This document shows positions 47,169 through 55,164 of a stretch of DNA of 64,000 nucleotides, piece after piece. Under the pieces are notes generated by a model, which made no database searches, had not been told where the DNA came from, and saw only the letters and a program-made list of their open reading frames with translations. Within the stretch, counting starts at the first letter, position 1, and each line of letters begins with the position of its first letter. Position numbers and translations under genes: made by a program. Source of the DNA: JADKHC01 sp047600805. Lineage in GTDB: Bacteria; Verrucomicrobiota; Verrucomicrobiia; Opitutales; Opitutaceae. The stretch is from assembly GCA_047600805.1 (NCBI GenBank), contig JASGKG010000001.1:2852001-2916000 (forward strand), in the 5' to 3' direction.

Positions 47169-47273
47169 ATGAACCTCCCCGGCACGACAAAACTCCTCTC
47201 GCCTCTCGGACTCGTCCTTGCGGTCGTAGTAGTCGTCGTCGTAGCGCTCCAAAGCGCGCCGAGAGGGTCTTGA
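47169..47273 (+). CDS. ilvBN leader peptide (attenuator peptide)
   Basis: A 34-codon frame begins ATG AAC CTC CCC and ends TCT TGA. It encodes a Leu- and Val-rich peptide with seven valine codons in a row (residues 19-25), flanked by Leu. This is the composition of branched-chain amino-acid leader peptides such as E. coli IlvBL. Ribosome stalling at the valine run when charged Val-tRNA (or Leu-tRNA) is scarce would control the hairpins that follow. No Shine-Dalgarno sequence is evident. It lies 94 bases before ilvB and is too short to appear in ordinary gene calls. Confidence 0.85.
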   Translation: MNLPGTTKLLSPLGLVLAVVVVVVVALQSAPRGS

Positions 47274-47324
47274 TCATACCAAAGACTTTGCCCCTCCGGT
47301 GTCGCACCGGAGGGGCTTTTTTTT
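47259..47324 (+). promoter_or_regulatory. Attenuator: competing antiterminator and terminator before ilvB
   Basis: The terminator is GCCCCTCCGGTG / CACCGGAGGGGC (12 bp, loop TCG, 47290-47316) with eight T after it. Upstream, GAGGGTCTT (47263-47271) can pair with AAGAC and CCCCTC of the terminator's left side, giving an antiterminator. CCGAGAGG (47259-47266) can also pair with CCTCTCGG inside the leader frame (47202-47209), freeing the terminator. These are the alternative pairings expected of a 1-2, 2-3, 3-4 attenuator. Confidence 0.8.
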
Positions 47325-47366
47325 GCCTCGCCGGGAGAACACAGGAAGGGCTCCAACCCGAACAAC

Positions 47367-49052
47367 ATGAAAACTACTGGAGCCAACCTCCTCCGCATCC
47401 TGCTCGAAAGACAAGGCATTCGCACCCTGCCCGGAATTCCCGGCGGTGCGATTCTGCCTTTTTATGATGCGCTGCATGGCAGCGCGATCCGCCACGTCCT
47501 CGCCCGCCATGAACAAGGCGCCGGCTTCATCGCTCAAGGCATGGCTCGCGTCACCGGTCGTGCCGCCGCGTGTCTTGCTACCTCGGGCCCCGGCGCAACG
47601 AACCTCTTGACCGCGATCGCCGACGCGCGCCTCGACTCCGTGCCGCTCGTCGCCATCACCGGACAAGTGCCGCAAGCACTGATCGGCACCGACGCATTTC
47701 AGGAGGTCGACACATATGGGCTCACACTACCGATTACGAAGCACAATTTTCTTGTTCGCAGTGCTGAGGAGTTGCTCGAAGTGGTTCCCCTCGCCTTCGA
47801 ACTCGCCGAGTCCGGTCGTCCCGGCCCGGTGGCGATCGATGTGCCCAAAGATGTGCAAAACGCCACAATCAACGTGGACAAATTTCCCGAACCAGGCCGT
47901 AGACAACCACTCATGGACTGCCCGGAGGAAAAAATCTCTGCGCTCGCACATTTGATCGTTCACGCACAACGCCCGGTCATCTACCTCGGCGGCGGTGTGA
48001 TCGCAGCCGATGCATCCGAGCTCGCCTGCCAATTAGCCGAACGCGCCGCCGCACCCACGGTGTGTACTCTGATGGCGCTTGGTTCCATGCCGCCCGAACA
48101 CCCACTTTACATGGGTATGCTCGGCATGCACGGCACTCAGGGCACCAACTTCCTGCTGGAAGAAGCCGATCTCGTGCTCGCGATCGGCGCACGTTTCGAC
48201 GACCGCGCCACGGGCAAAGTGGCCGAGTTCTGTCCGCGCGCCACGATTGCGCACATCGATATCGATCCGGCTGAAATCGGCAAAATCAAGACCACGTTCC
48301 TGGGGCTCGTGGGAGACGCAAAGGATATCTTAGGTCGGCTGCTCAAGATTCTGCCGCCGCAATCTCATTCCGCGTGGACGGCTCGCGCCGCGTCGTTACG
48401 CGCTGAATATCCGCTTCAGCATCCGCCACGCAGCGAAGACCCGCTGCATCCGGTGAATTTGTGCCGGTTTATCGGCGAACAAATGCCGGACGACGCGATC
48501 ATCACGACGGATGTGGGACAGCACCAGATGTGGGTGGCTCAAGCCTATCCCTTCCGCCAACCAAGGACGCTGCTCACGTCAGGCGGACTAGGGACGATGG
48601 GCTTCGGCCTACCGGCCGCCATTGGCGCTTCGCTCGCCGCGCCTGACCGGCGGGTGGTTTGTGTGAGTGGAGATGGTTCGATTCTGATGAACATTCAGGA
48701 ACTCGCGACGCTCGCAGAGGAAAATCTGCCTGTCGCGGTGCTCATCATGAACAATTCTCATCTCGGCCTCGTGCGGCAGCAGCAGGAGCTGTTTTATCGA
48801 CAGCGATACGAAGCCTCGCGGTTCCAAGCGAACCCCGATTTTGCGGCGCTCGCACAAGCCTTTGGCATTCGCGGCGCGCGCATCGATCCAAATGGAGATC
48901 CGCTCCCGCAAATCGCCGAGGCGCTCGCCGGAGACGGCCCGTGCGTAATTGATATTCCAATACACACGACCGCCAACGTTTATCCGATGGTGCCGCCCGG
49001 CGCCGCCAACCGTAACATGATCGCCTCTCAACCGGAGCCCGCCCATGCCTAA
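47367..49052 (+). CDS. ilvB: Acetolactate synthase, large catalytic subunit
   Basis: The enzyme condenses two pyruvates (or pyruvate with 2-oxobutyrate), using thiamine diphosphate, at the first common step of valine, leucine and isoleucine synthesis. The 561-residue protein has the TPP catalytic Glu in ARHEQGAGFIAQGMARVTGR, the FAD-binding middle domain and the Mg-TPP motif GDGSILMNIQELATLAEENL ending in NN. It follows the attenuator by 43 bases. Its end overlaps the regulatory subunit by 8 bases. Confidence 0.97.
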   Translation: MKTTGANLLRILLERQGIRTLPGIPGGAILPFYDALHGSAIRHVLARHEQGAGFIAQGMARVTGRAAACLATSGPGATNLLTAIADARLDSVPLVAITGQVPQALIGTDAFQEVDTYGLTLPITKHNFLVRSAEELLEVVPLAFELAESGRPGPVAIDVPKDVQNATINVDKFPEPGRRQPLMDCPEEKISALAHLIVHAQRPVIYLGGGVIAADASELACQLAERAAAPTVCTLMALGSMPPEHPLYMGMLGMHGTQGTNFLLEEADLVLAIGARFDDRATGKVAEFCPRATIAHIDIDPAEIGKIKTTFLGLVGDAKDILGRLLKILPPQSHSAWTARAASLRAEYPLQHPPRSEDPLHPVNLCRFIGEQMPDDAIITTDVGQHQMWVAQAYPFRQPRTLLTSGGLGTMGFGLPAAIGASLAAPDRRVVCVSGDGSILMNIQELATLAEENLPVAVLIMNNSHLGLVRQQQELFYRQRYEASRFQANPDFAALAQAFGIRGARIDPNGDPLPQIAEALAGDGPCVIDIPIHTTANVYPMVPPGAANRNMIASQPEPAHA

Positions 49053-49362
49053 TACAACTTCCACCTCCGCCATCCTCGAGCTGATCGTCCGCAATCATCC
49101 GGGAACGATGTCGCACATCACCGGCCTGTTTGCGCGGCGGGCATTCAACCTCGAAGCCATTTTCGTCGTGCCTACGGCCGATCGCGAAAAAAGCCGCATT
49201 CTTTTGCACATGGCGACAGAGCCAAAACTCGAACAAGTCGTGCAACAGCTGGCCAAGCTTCACGACGTGCTGTCGGTCCGACATCGCAGCGATCTGCCGC
49301 CAGACGTGTTCACACGCTTGATGGACCAGATACCTGTCGCGTCGCTTGTTCCAACCAACTGA
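49045..49362 (+). CDS. ilvN: Acetolactate synthase, small regulatory subunit
   Basis: The 105-residue protein has an ACT domain (ILELIVRNHPGTMSHITGLF, RRAFNLEAIFVVPT) that binds valine and gives feedback inhibition of the large subunit. It lacks the second domain of longer IlvH proteins and so resembles IlvN. It overlaps ilvB by 8 bases, which fits coupled translation. Its 3' end overlaps the convergent YkgJ-like gene by 53 bases. Confidence 0.94.
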   Translation: MPNTTSTSAILELIVRNHPGTMSHITGLFARRAFNLEAIFVVPTADREKSRILLHMATEPKLEQVVQQLAKLHDVLSVRHRSDLPPDVFTRLMDQIPVASLVPTN

Positions 49363-49585
49363 GGTACGCGAGCGCGTCGTCAAGCGACGCGCCGCACATT
49401 TCTTCCGTCGGTCGAAGACTCACGCAAAAAGCCGGCCGTTCAGGTCGGCCAAAGATCGCACAGCGAAAGTCGCTCGTCAGCTGCACGCATTTTACTCCCG
49501 CGGGCTTGCCTGTTGGCATGCCTGGAATCGGCGATGTAATTGAAGGAGCAATACAACATGCTCCGCAACCTGAGCGACATTCCAT
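49310..49585 (-). CDS. YkgJ-family cysteine-cluster protein
   Basis: The 91-residue protein has the cysteine pattern CGACCIAPSITSP, KCVQL, CAIF and CVSL seen in small YkgJ/YeiW-type proteins, thought to bind zinc or an Fe-S cluster. It has no signal peptide. Its 3' end overlaps ilvN, which is on the opposite strand, by 53 bases. The function is not known. Confidence 0.82.
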   Translation of the reverse strand: MECRSGCGACCIAPSITSPIPGMPTGKPAGVKCVQLTSDFRCAIFGRPERPAFCVSLRPTEEMCGASLDDALAYLSWLEQATRQVSGPSSV

Positions 49586-49610
49586 GAACTAAATGCGCGC
49601 GATAGAGCGG

Positions 49611-52600
49611 TTATTTCAACCGCAATTCCACGCGCGTGCCTTTAACGGCCGGCTGGTTTTCTGTGATGGGTGCAACCGAGAGACGCTCAGGGGGCACTTC
49701 ACCGTAGTTGATCAGATATTGGCGGACTGCGTTGGCCCGTTCGTCGGCCAACTTCCGAAACGCATCTTCGTCGAGCACGATGAGAGCGAGAAGCCGCGTT
49801 TTCATTTCCTCAAAGGTGGGCGGTTTTACCTCTTTCAGCTCCGAGGTGGTTTCAGTGGTTCCTTCAGCTGTCGTCGTTTTCCCGGTCAGTTCGGTGCGTT
49901 GCGCTGGAACGGGAGCTACAGCCTTCTTCTTCCGCTGAAACGCTCCGAGGTTTCCTTTTTGGCTGACAACGACCTCATCGGTATATCCCGGGTCGCCAGG
50001 GGCGAGCCGCTTGGGTTTTTCTTTCGGAAACGCTTTGTAGAAAAGCCGCCGAGTCATGCCGTTGCGCTGCACAGGATCGATTTCGATCTGATCGAGCGTA
50101 ACCTCTGGATCAATCATGCGCTTGTCATTCCAAATGATGTTCTTCATCTGCATCTCAAGGGTTTGATCACGCAGCGCGGGCGCATCGATCGCCTCATCAA
50201 AACCACCCGCAATCTCCAAGAGAAGCTCGGGACGTTCTTTCATCGCCCGAGCAACAACGTCCAGTTTTTTGATCTCCGCCTCATCCACCGGCGTATTTTC
50301 CCCAGGCAAAAATTTCTGAAACGAAGGATCGACCCCTTTTTCGCCGCCGAACGCGGACGCAATGAATGAGAAAGGCGCGAGCGCCACTTTCTTGAGAATG
50401 TTCGTAATGACTCGGACAATTATCCGGCCAGTACGCACTTCGGGATCGTCAATGCTGCCTTCGATCGGCGGATCGAGGATGATTTTACCGCGTGGATCCT
50501 TGAGAAGTTTTACGGCCAAGCGCACAGGCAGGGACGTCGCGGCCGGATTGTGAGTCGCATCGCCAAAGGTGAACTGATCAATATCTGCCACGATCGCAGC
50601 CTTCAGCTTGCGCTTGTTTATGTTGCACTTGATGTCGAGCGAGAGAGAGCCTTTCTCCAATTCGTAACCGGCGAATTTGCCCAAGTACGGCCCAAACGGT
50701 ACCAGTTCCATTGCCTTCAATGTGAGTTTGAGATCGGTAAATGCGTCGACACTCAGCGGGTTCGTCTTGCCCGTGATCACCAACGGCGCCACGCCCTCGA
50801 TGCGGCCGCGCAAATCGACCGAAGCACGAGCAAGATCCGATGAGGCAAGGCCCTCGATTTGTCCTGAAAACTGATTCAGCACAACGTGCGCACTCGGCTG
50901 CAGCGAGCGGTCGGTGAAATCGAGGGAAGCTTTCTCCAAGATAAACCGATCCAACGCGATGTTCATGCCACCTAAAATTTCCGTCGGGGCCGCAAGCTTT
51001 TGTTTCGGCATCACAACGACCGATGCAGGCGCAGGCGAATCGCCGTGCGACTTCAGTGCCGACGCAAGATTGCTGACGCCATTCTTGTCGACGATGAGGT
51101 GAGCTGATGGTTCGGTCCACGCGATCTCACTTGCGATCAATTTTTCAGGCTCCGAGCTGTACTCAAGGCCTCGAATCGCGAGCGACCGCCAGACAATTAT
51201 CTCGTCCACGGCAGCCGCATCGTGAGCCGCAAAATCGCTTACCGTAAGGTCGCCCTGCGCAGACAAAATGGGTCTAGCCTCCGGTGGTAGTTCAGCACCC
51301 AAATACAAAGCGGAGGTCAGATACCCGCCGCCCACCCGAACGTTTACGAAGGTCTCAGCGTACGCGCTGAAAAGCGCCAGCGGTATGTGCGTGAGCTCTA
51401 CACCAAGTTGGGCTTTTATCGGTGCGAGTGAAACCGTACCCGCAAGGTGAACTTCACTGTCGGACGATGGTCTGACACGAAGCCCAATGGGCATCGGCGC
51501 CACGAGAGATGTGCTCGAAAAATTTCTGAGGTCGCAGGACAAATCGGTAAACTCGAGATGGACCGGCCGGGGCGTCGTCTCGTCATCGACGATGATTCCC
51601 AAAGCTCGGACCGTAACCGCACCGACCTTGACGGCAGGAATCGGGTCTGTGGCCTGCGGACCGGAGCTTTGAACGACGACCGAGCTACTTTTACTCTCTT
51701 CCGCAACGGGAGTGAGCAACGACACCAGATCAATTCCACCCGAATCACGCACCAGATGAACCGAACCACCCGAAATCGCCACACGCGCCACCTCGGCAGA
51801 AAGTGCTGGCCACGCACCGGACACATCCGCGACCTCGACTTTATCCAAGGAAATAACCGATTCACTTTCGCCGCGTTTGGCGATTTTCAATGCGTTCAGT
51901 CCGATCTGGCCTTCGGAGGCCCGAAAGGAAGGCTTCCCGTTATCAACCGCGAATTCATACTTGAGCGCGATATCGAGCTGCCCGTCGAGCACGTCGAAGC
52001 GAACACGCCTGGCGTAGAACGGGGCATATTTCTTGAGCGCAATTTGCCCCACGCGCACTTCGCCGCTTGAGCGCAAGGGCGCCACTCGCACCAAGCCGCG
52101 CCAGCTGAATGTTTCGCCCGATTCGGTCGTTGCGCTAAACTCACCGGGGGCGTTTTTTTCGCCACCCGTGAAGAAGTCGCGCAGCCGAAAAGTGGTCGGC
52201 CCAACGTGTGTTTCAAATGGTTTGTCCTGACTGTCGTCGTAGTAACTTACCTGTGCTCCGTCCACCGCCAAGCGACGAACCGACAAGGGCCAAGGCTTGG
52301 ACGGCGTGCGCTGCGGCGAGGCGGACGATTTTCCAAGCGTCTCGAGGAGATCCGAAAAATTCAGCTTTCCCTCTTTGGCGACAGCCACGCGTCCAGAAAA
52401 GCCCGTCAGCTCGATCTGCTGGAACCGCCATTGGCGCAACAGAAAGGAAAAAGAATCGAAATTCGCGTAAAACCGATCCCAACCCACAAACTTACTCCCG
52501 TCGGGCTCAGAAATCTGAAAACCCTCGATCGATAAAGAGAGCACGATCGGATTCAGGCGAACTTTTTGCACCGTCACAGCGCGGTGAAGCTCGGCGGAAA

Positions 52601-52769
52601 GCCGTTTTTCGAGCTGACTCCGCACGATCGGTGGAATCGCCAAAAACCCAAGGGCAACCCACACGACCCAAAGGCCTGAACACCACAAAATTATTCGCAC
52701 AAGCCAGTGCACCCGGCTACTTGAACGGTCGTACTCTTTGCGCAGTTCGCTGAGATGAGGTACTTTCAA
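49611..52769 (-). CDS. Large AsmA-like DUF748 envelope protein
   Basis: The 1052-residue protein has an N-terminal membrane helix (IILWCSGLWVVWVALGFLAI) and long repeated beta-rich segments of DUF748/AsmA type. Such proteins bridge the periplasm and are linked to lipid or outer-membrane transport. The C-terminal part has an OmpA-like region (NAVRQYLINYGEVPPERLSV). A Thr/Glu-rich, probably disordered stretch lies before it. A start at 52769 gives a typical short cytoplasmic head. It is likely monocistronic. Confidence 0.85.
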   Translation of the reverse strand: MKVPHLSELRKEYDRSSSRVHWLVRIILWCSGLWVVWVALGFLAIPPIVRSQLEKRLSAELHRAVTVQKVRLNPIVLSLSIEGFQISEPDGSKFVGWDRFYANFDSFSFLLRQWRFQQIELTGFSGRVAVAKEGKLNFSDLLETLGKSSASPQRTPSKPWPLSVRRLAVDGAQVSYYDDSQDKPFETHVGPTTFRLRDFFTGGEKNAPGEFSATTESGETFSWRGLVRVAPLRSSGEVRVGQIALKKYAPFYARRVRFDVLDGQLDIALKYEFAVDNGKPSFRASEGQIGLNALKIAKRGESESVISLDKVEVADVSGAWPALSAEVARVAISGGSVHLVRDSGGIDLVSLLTPVAEESKSSSVVVQSSGPQATDPIPAVKVGAVTVRALGIIVDDETTPRPVHLEFTDLSCDLRNFSSTSLVAPMPIGLRVRPSSDSEVHLAGTVSLAPIKAQLGVELTHIPLALFSAYAETFVNVRVGGGYLTSALYLGAELPPEARPILSAQGDLTVSDFAAHDAAAVDEIIVWRSLAIRGLEYSSEPEKLIASEIAWTEPSAHLIVDKNGVSNLASALKSHGDSPAPASVVVMPKQKLAAPTEILGGMNIALDRFILEKASLDFTDRSLQPSAHVVLNQFSGQIEGLASSDLARASVDLRGRIEGVAPLVITGKTNPLSVDAFTDLKLTLKAMELVPFGPYLGKFAGYELEKGSLSLDIKCNINKRKLKAAIVADIDQFTFGDATHNPAATSLPVRLAVKLLKDPRGKIILDPPIEGSIDDPEVRTGRIIVRVITNILKKVALAPFSFIASAFGGEKGVDPSFQKFLPGENTPVDEAEIKKLDVVARAMKERPELLLEIAGGFDEAIDAPALRDQTLEMQMKNIIWNDKRMIDPEVTLDQIEIDPVQRNGMTRRLFYKAFPKEKPKRLAPGDPGYTDEVVVSQKGNLGAFQRKKKAVAPVPAQRTELTGKTTTAEGTTETTSELKEVKPPTFEEMKTRLLALIVLDEDAFRKLADERANAVRQYLINYGEVPPERLSVAPITENQPAVKGTRVELRLK

Positions 52770-52900
52770 GGCAAGTCCTAGCTAACGAGGTAGTTCCCCT
52801 AATATCAAGCCAGCTACCAGGGCTGTTTTTGTAACTTTTATCCCTTTCAGAGGCTTTGACGGCTAAAGAAAAAGCCTACAACGTTCGATCAATAGTGAAG

Positions 52901-53356
52901 ATGGAAGTCAAAGCACCCGGTCTGGAAACGTTCTTGCACGAGATGATCCCGCTCGCCCGCGCCATGGGCGTGCGCATCGAAGTCAGCGACGAAAACAAGC
53001 TCGAACTCGTCGCCCCTCATGAGTTGAACCGCAACTCCCTCAACACCGCCTTCGGCGGCAGCCTCGTCTCGCTGGCCACGCTCGCCGGTTACGGGGTGAT
53101 GTGGGAGCTGATGCGAAATGAGGACTCGAAATGGAAGATCGTGATCAAGGACAGCAAAGCCGCATACCGACGCCCCGTGCTCGGCGACCTTCGCGCCATC
53201 TGCGAACGCCCCACCAAACTGGCGATCGAGGAATTCAAGGCTGCTCTTGCGCGTTATGGTCAGGCCAAATTGAAGCTGCGCGCTTCCGTGGTGGAAAAAG
53301 GCAACGTGGCCGTCGACTTTCAAGCCGCCTTCGTCGTATCGGCTTCGAAAAGCTGA
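52901..53356 (+). CDS. YiiD C-terminal-type putative thioesterase
   Basis: The protein is 151 residues from the ATG at 52901, with a TTG at 52856 as an alternative start. The sequence LETFLHEMIPLARAMGVRIE and the hot-dog-fold segment LNTAFGGSLVSLATLAGYGV match the YiiD C-terminal (thioesterase) family. A catalytic residue cannot be pointed out with certainty. A weak terminator follows. Confidence 0.8.
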   Translation: MEVKAPGLETFLHEMIPLARAMGVRIEVSDENKLELVAPHELNRNSLNTAFGGSLVSLATLAGYGVMWELMRNEDSKWKIVIKDSKAAYRRPVLGDLRAICERPTKLAIEEFKAALARYGQAKLKLRASVVEKGNVAVDFQAAFVVSASKS

Positions 53357-53382
53357 AACGGCTTTTAGGTCTAAATTTCCTC

Positions 53383-53408
53383 AGGCGCTCCACACGGGCG
53401 CCTTTTTT
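53383..53408 (+). terminator. Weak terminator after the thioesterase gene
   Basis: AGGCGC and GCGCCT form a 6-bp stem with a 9-base loop, followed by six T. Confidence 0.7.
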
Positions 53409-53445
53409 GTCGACCGGAAGAGAGACCGCGAGCGATTCGTTCGCC

Positions 53446-54330
53446 TCAAGCAGCCACCGCCTGTATGCGATTCCTCACTTCGCCCAAGCGTATCCGCACT
53501 TCCACTACCAAACGCGTGAGCCGTTCCGGCGTAAGCCTCAAGGGCTTCAAGACCACCGCATCCGGAAGGGGCGGAGCCCTAAAGTCGTCTTCCGCACAAA
53601 CCACCGAACGTAGCCATTTCGCGGCATTCAGCAGGCAAGCCATGTGCGTGTACCCAGAAGAACCGTATGGAGCGTTTTGCCAGCGGATCGGATCTACGAC
53701 CATCGCGGGGAAGCCCCATTCGGAAAGAAGTGCCGCACCAACTTCTGCTTGCGTGCAGCCCAACAAAGCGCGTTCGCTTGCCACGAAGTCGCACAAGCCA
53801 TCCCGCGGCATAAAAAGCAGCGACGGCGCACGCTGTAACGCCCACTCGTCGATCGCCACAATTCCTGCGGCATGCAAAAGCCCAACCGTGTACGCCAGCT
53901 CAACATCGCAGCCTGTCTGTTCAGCCAAAATTTCCGCCGACAACGCACAAGACACTGACCACCGCCAAAGTTCTTCCGCATCCAATCCGTAGAGACTTAC
54001 CGGCCTCGCCAGAACCTGAGCTTTAGCTACGCGGTTGATGAGCGTCGCGATGTAATTCGAACCCAGCAAATTCACGGCTTCCTCAACGGAAGAGCAGTAC
54101 TCCCCTCTCGACTGTCCCGACTGGTTTCCAGCCCGCAAAACACGCGCAGTCAGGCCCGGATCCAGCCGCAGCAACCTGCCCAGTTCCTGCAACGTGACGT
54201 CTTCTTCATGGGCGACCGTACTCAAGCTCGGGAGAACCGTAGGCGAACCGGGCAACTGATCCAGCATGCCCGCGATCTCCCCAGGAGAGGGCCGGACCGG
54301 CACGTCGAGACTAAGCGAAGCTGGAGGCAT
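53446..54330 (-). CDS. HDOD-domain signalling protein
   Basis: The 294-residue protein has the HDOD pattern: LDQLPGSPTVLPSLSTVAHE at the start, then LLRLDPGLTARVLRAGNQSG, AVNLLGSNYIATLINRVAKA and a final HD-like core (AYTVGLLHAAGIVAIDEWAL). HDOD proteins often sense or relay signals in motility and stress pathways but usually lack phosphodiesterase activity. The Asp-His pair of true HD domains is not complete. No neighbours suggest its target. Confidence 0.88.
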   Translation of the reverse strand: MPPASLSLDVPVRPSPGEIAGMLDQLPGSPTVLPSLSTVAHEEDVTLQELGRLLRLDPGLTARVLRAGNQSGQSRGEYCSSVEEAVNLLGSNYIATLINRVAKAQVLARPVSLYGLDAEELWRWSVSCALSAEILAEQTGCDVELAYTVGLLHAAGIVAIDEWALQRAPSLLFMPRDGLCDFVASERALLGCTQAEVGAALLSEWGFPAMVVDPIRWQNAPYGSSGYTHMACLLNAAKWLRSVVCAEDDFRAPPLPDAVVLKPLRLTPERLTRLVVEVRIRLGEVRNRIQAVAA

Positions 54331-54441
54331 GACGCATATATCGGCAATTTAGGGTGTTTTTTGATTAAAATTAGGTGGGAGTTTCCGCCTGACTGAAGAT
54401 TCGACTGGCAAAACCGCGCCCAGCGCACACGTTACGCCACT

Positions 54442-55095
54442 ATGCCAATCTCTAATTTTCAGACGCTCGCCACCGGCCCCGCTCCCCGTCTCGATGACGA
54501 TGATGATGACGACGACAAGCCATGCGATCCCGGCTCCAAGTCTGCCGCACCTATTTCCGCCATCATCCAAAAGAAGTTTCTAAAAGAACGTAAAATTTTC
54601 CTCTGGGGTGCGGTTACGGACGAAACCGCCAAGGACATCACAGAAAAGCTGCTGTACTTGGAAGCGGACGCGCCAGGGAAAGACATCTTCTTCTACATCA
54701 ATACGCCCGGCGGCTCCATCACCGCCGGCATGGCAGTGTTTGACACGATGAAACTCGTTACCTCACCCATCACCGTGATCGTGACCGGCATGGCGGCTTC
54801 GATGGGTTCGATCCTTCTCAGCGGTGCACCCAAAGGCCGCCGGCTGCTCTACCCGCACTCGCGAGTCTTGATCCACCAGCCCCTTATCTCTGGCCGGATG
54901 GTTGGACCCGCAACCGACATCAACATCCAAGCCAAGGAAATGGAAAAACTCCGCGCCGAGTTGAACCAGATTCTTGCCGACGCTTCCGGACAACCGCTTG
55001 AGCGCATCAATCGCGACACCGACCGCGACTTTTACCTTAATGCCCAGGAAGCCATCGCGTACGGACTGGCCGACAAAATCGTCGATAAAATCTAA
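54442..55095 (+). CDS. clpP: ATP-dependent Clp protease proteolytic subunit
   Basis: The 217-residue protein has the active-site Ser120 in TGMAASMGSIL and His145 in RVLIHQPL, with the Asp in the later INRDTDRDF segment. This is the ClpP triad. The N-terminus has a run of eight Asp (residues 18-25), absent from typical ClpP and placed before the axial-loop region. No ATPase partner is adjacent (clpX is usual), so it may be an additional ClpP copy. A clear terminator lies downstream. Confidence 0.93.
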   Translation: MPISNFQTLATGPAPRLDDDDDDDDKPCDPGSKSAAPISAIIQKKFLKERKIFLWGAVTDETAKDITEKLLYLEADAPGKDIFFYINTPGGSITAGMAVFDTMKLVTSPITVIVTGMAASMGSILLSGAPKGRRLLYPHSRVLIHQPLISGRMVGPATDINIQAKEMEKLRAELNQILADASGQPLERINRDTDRDFYLNAQEAIAYGLADKIVDKI

Positions 55096-55122
55096 CGAGT
55101 TTCCAACGATTCCGTTACTCCC

Positions 55123-55148
55123 AAGGCCCGTGAAATCACGGGCCTTTT
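55123..55148. terminator. Terminator after clpP
   Basis: AAGGCCCGTG and CACGGGCCTT form a perfect 10-bp stem with an AAAT loop; four T end the right arm and run on. It lies 28 bases after the clpP stop and 17 bases before the end of the convergent gene, so it may serve both. Confidence 0.85.
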
Positions 55149-55164
55149 CCATGCGCGGTGGCGA

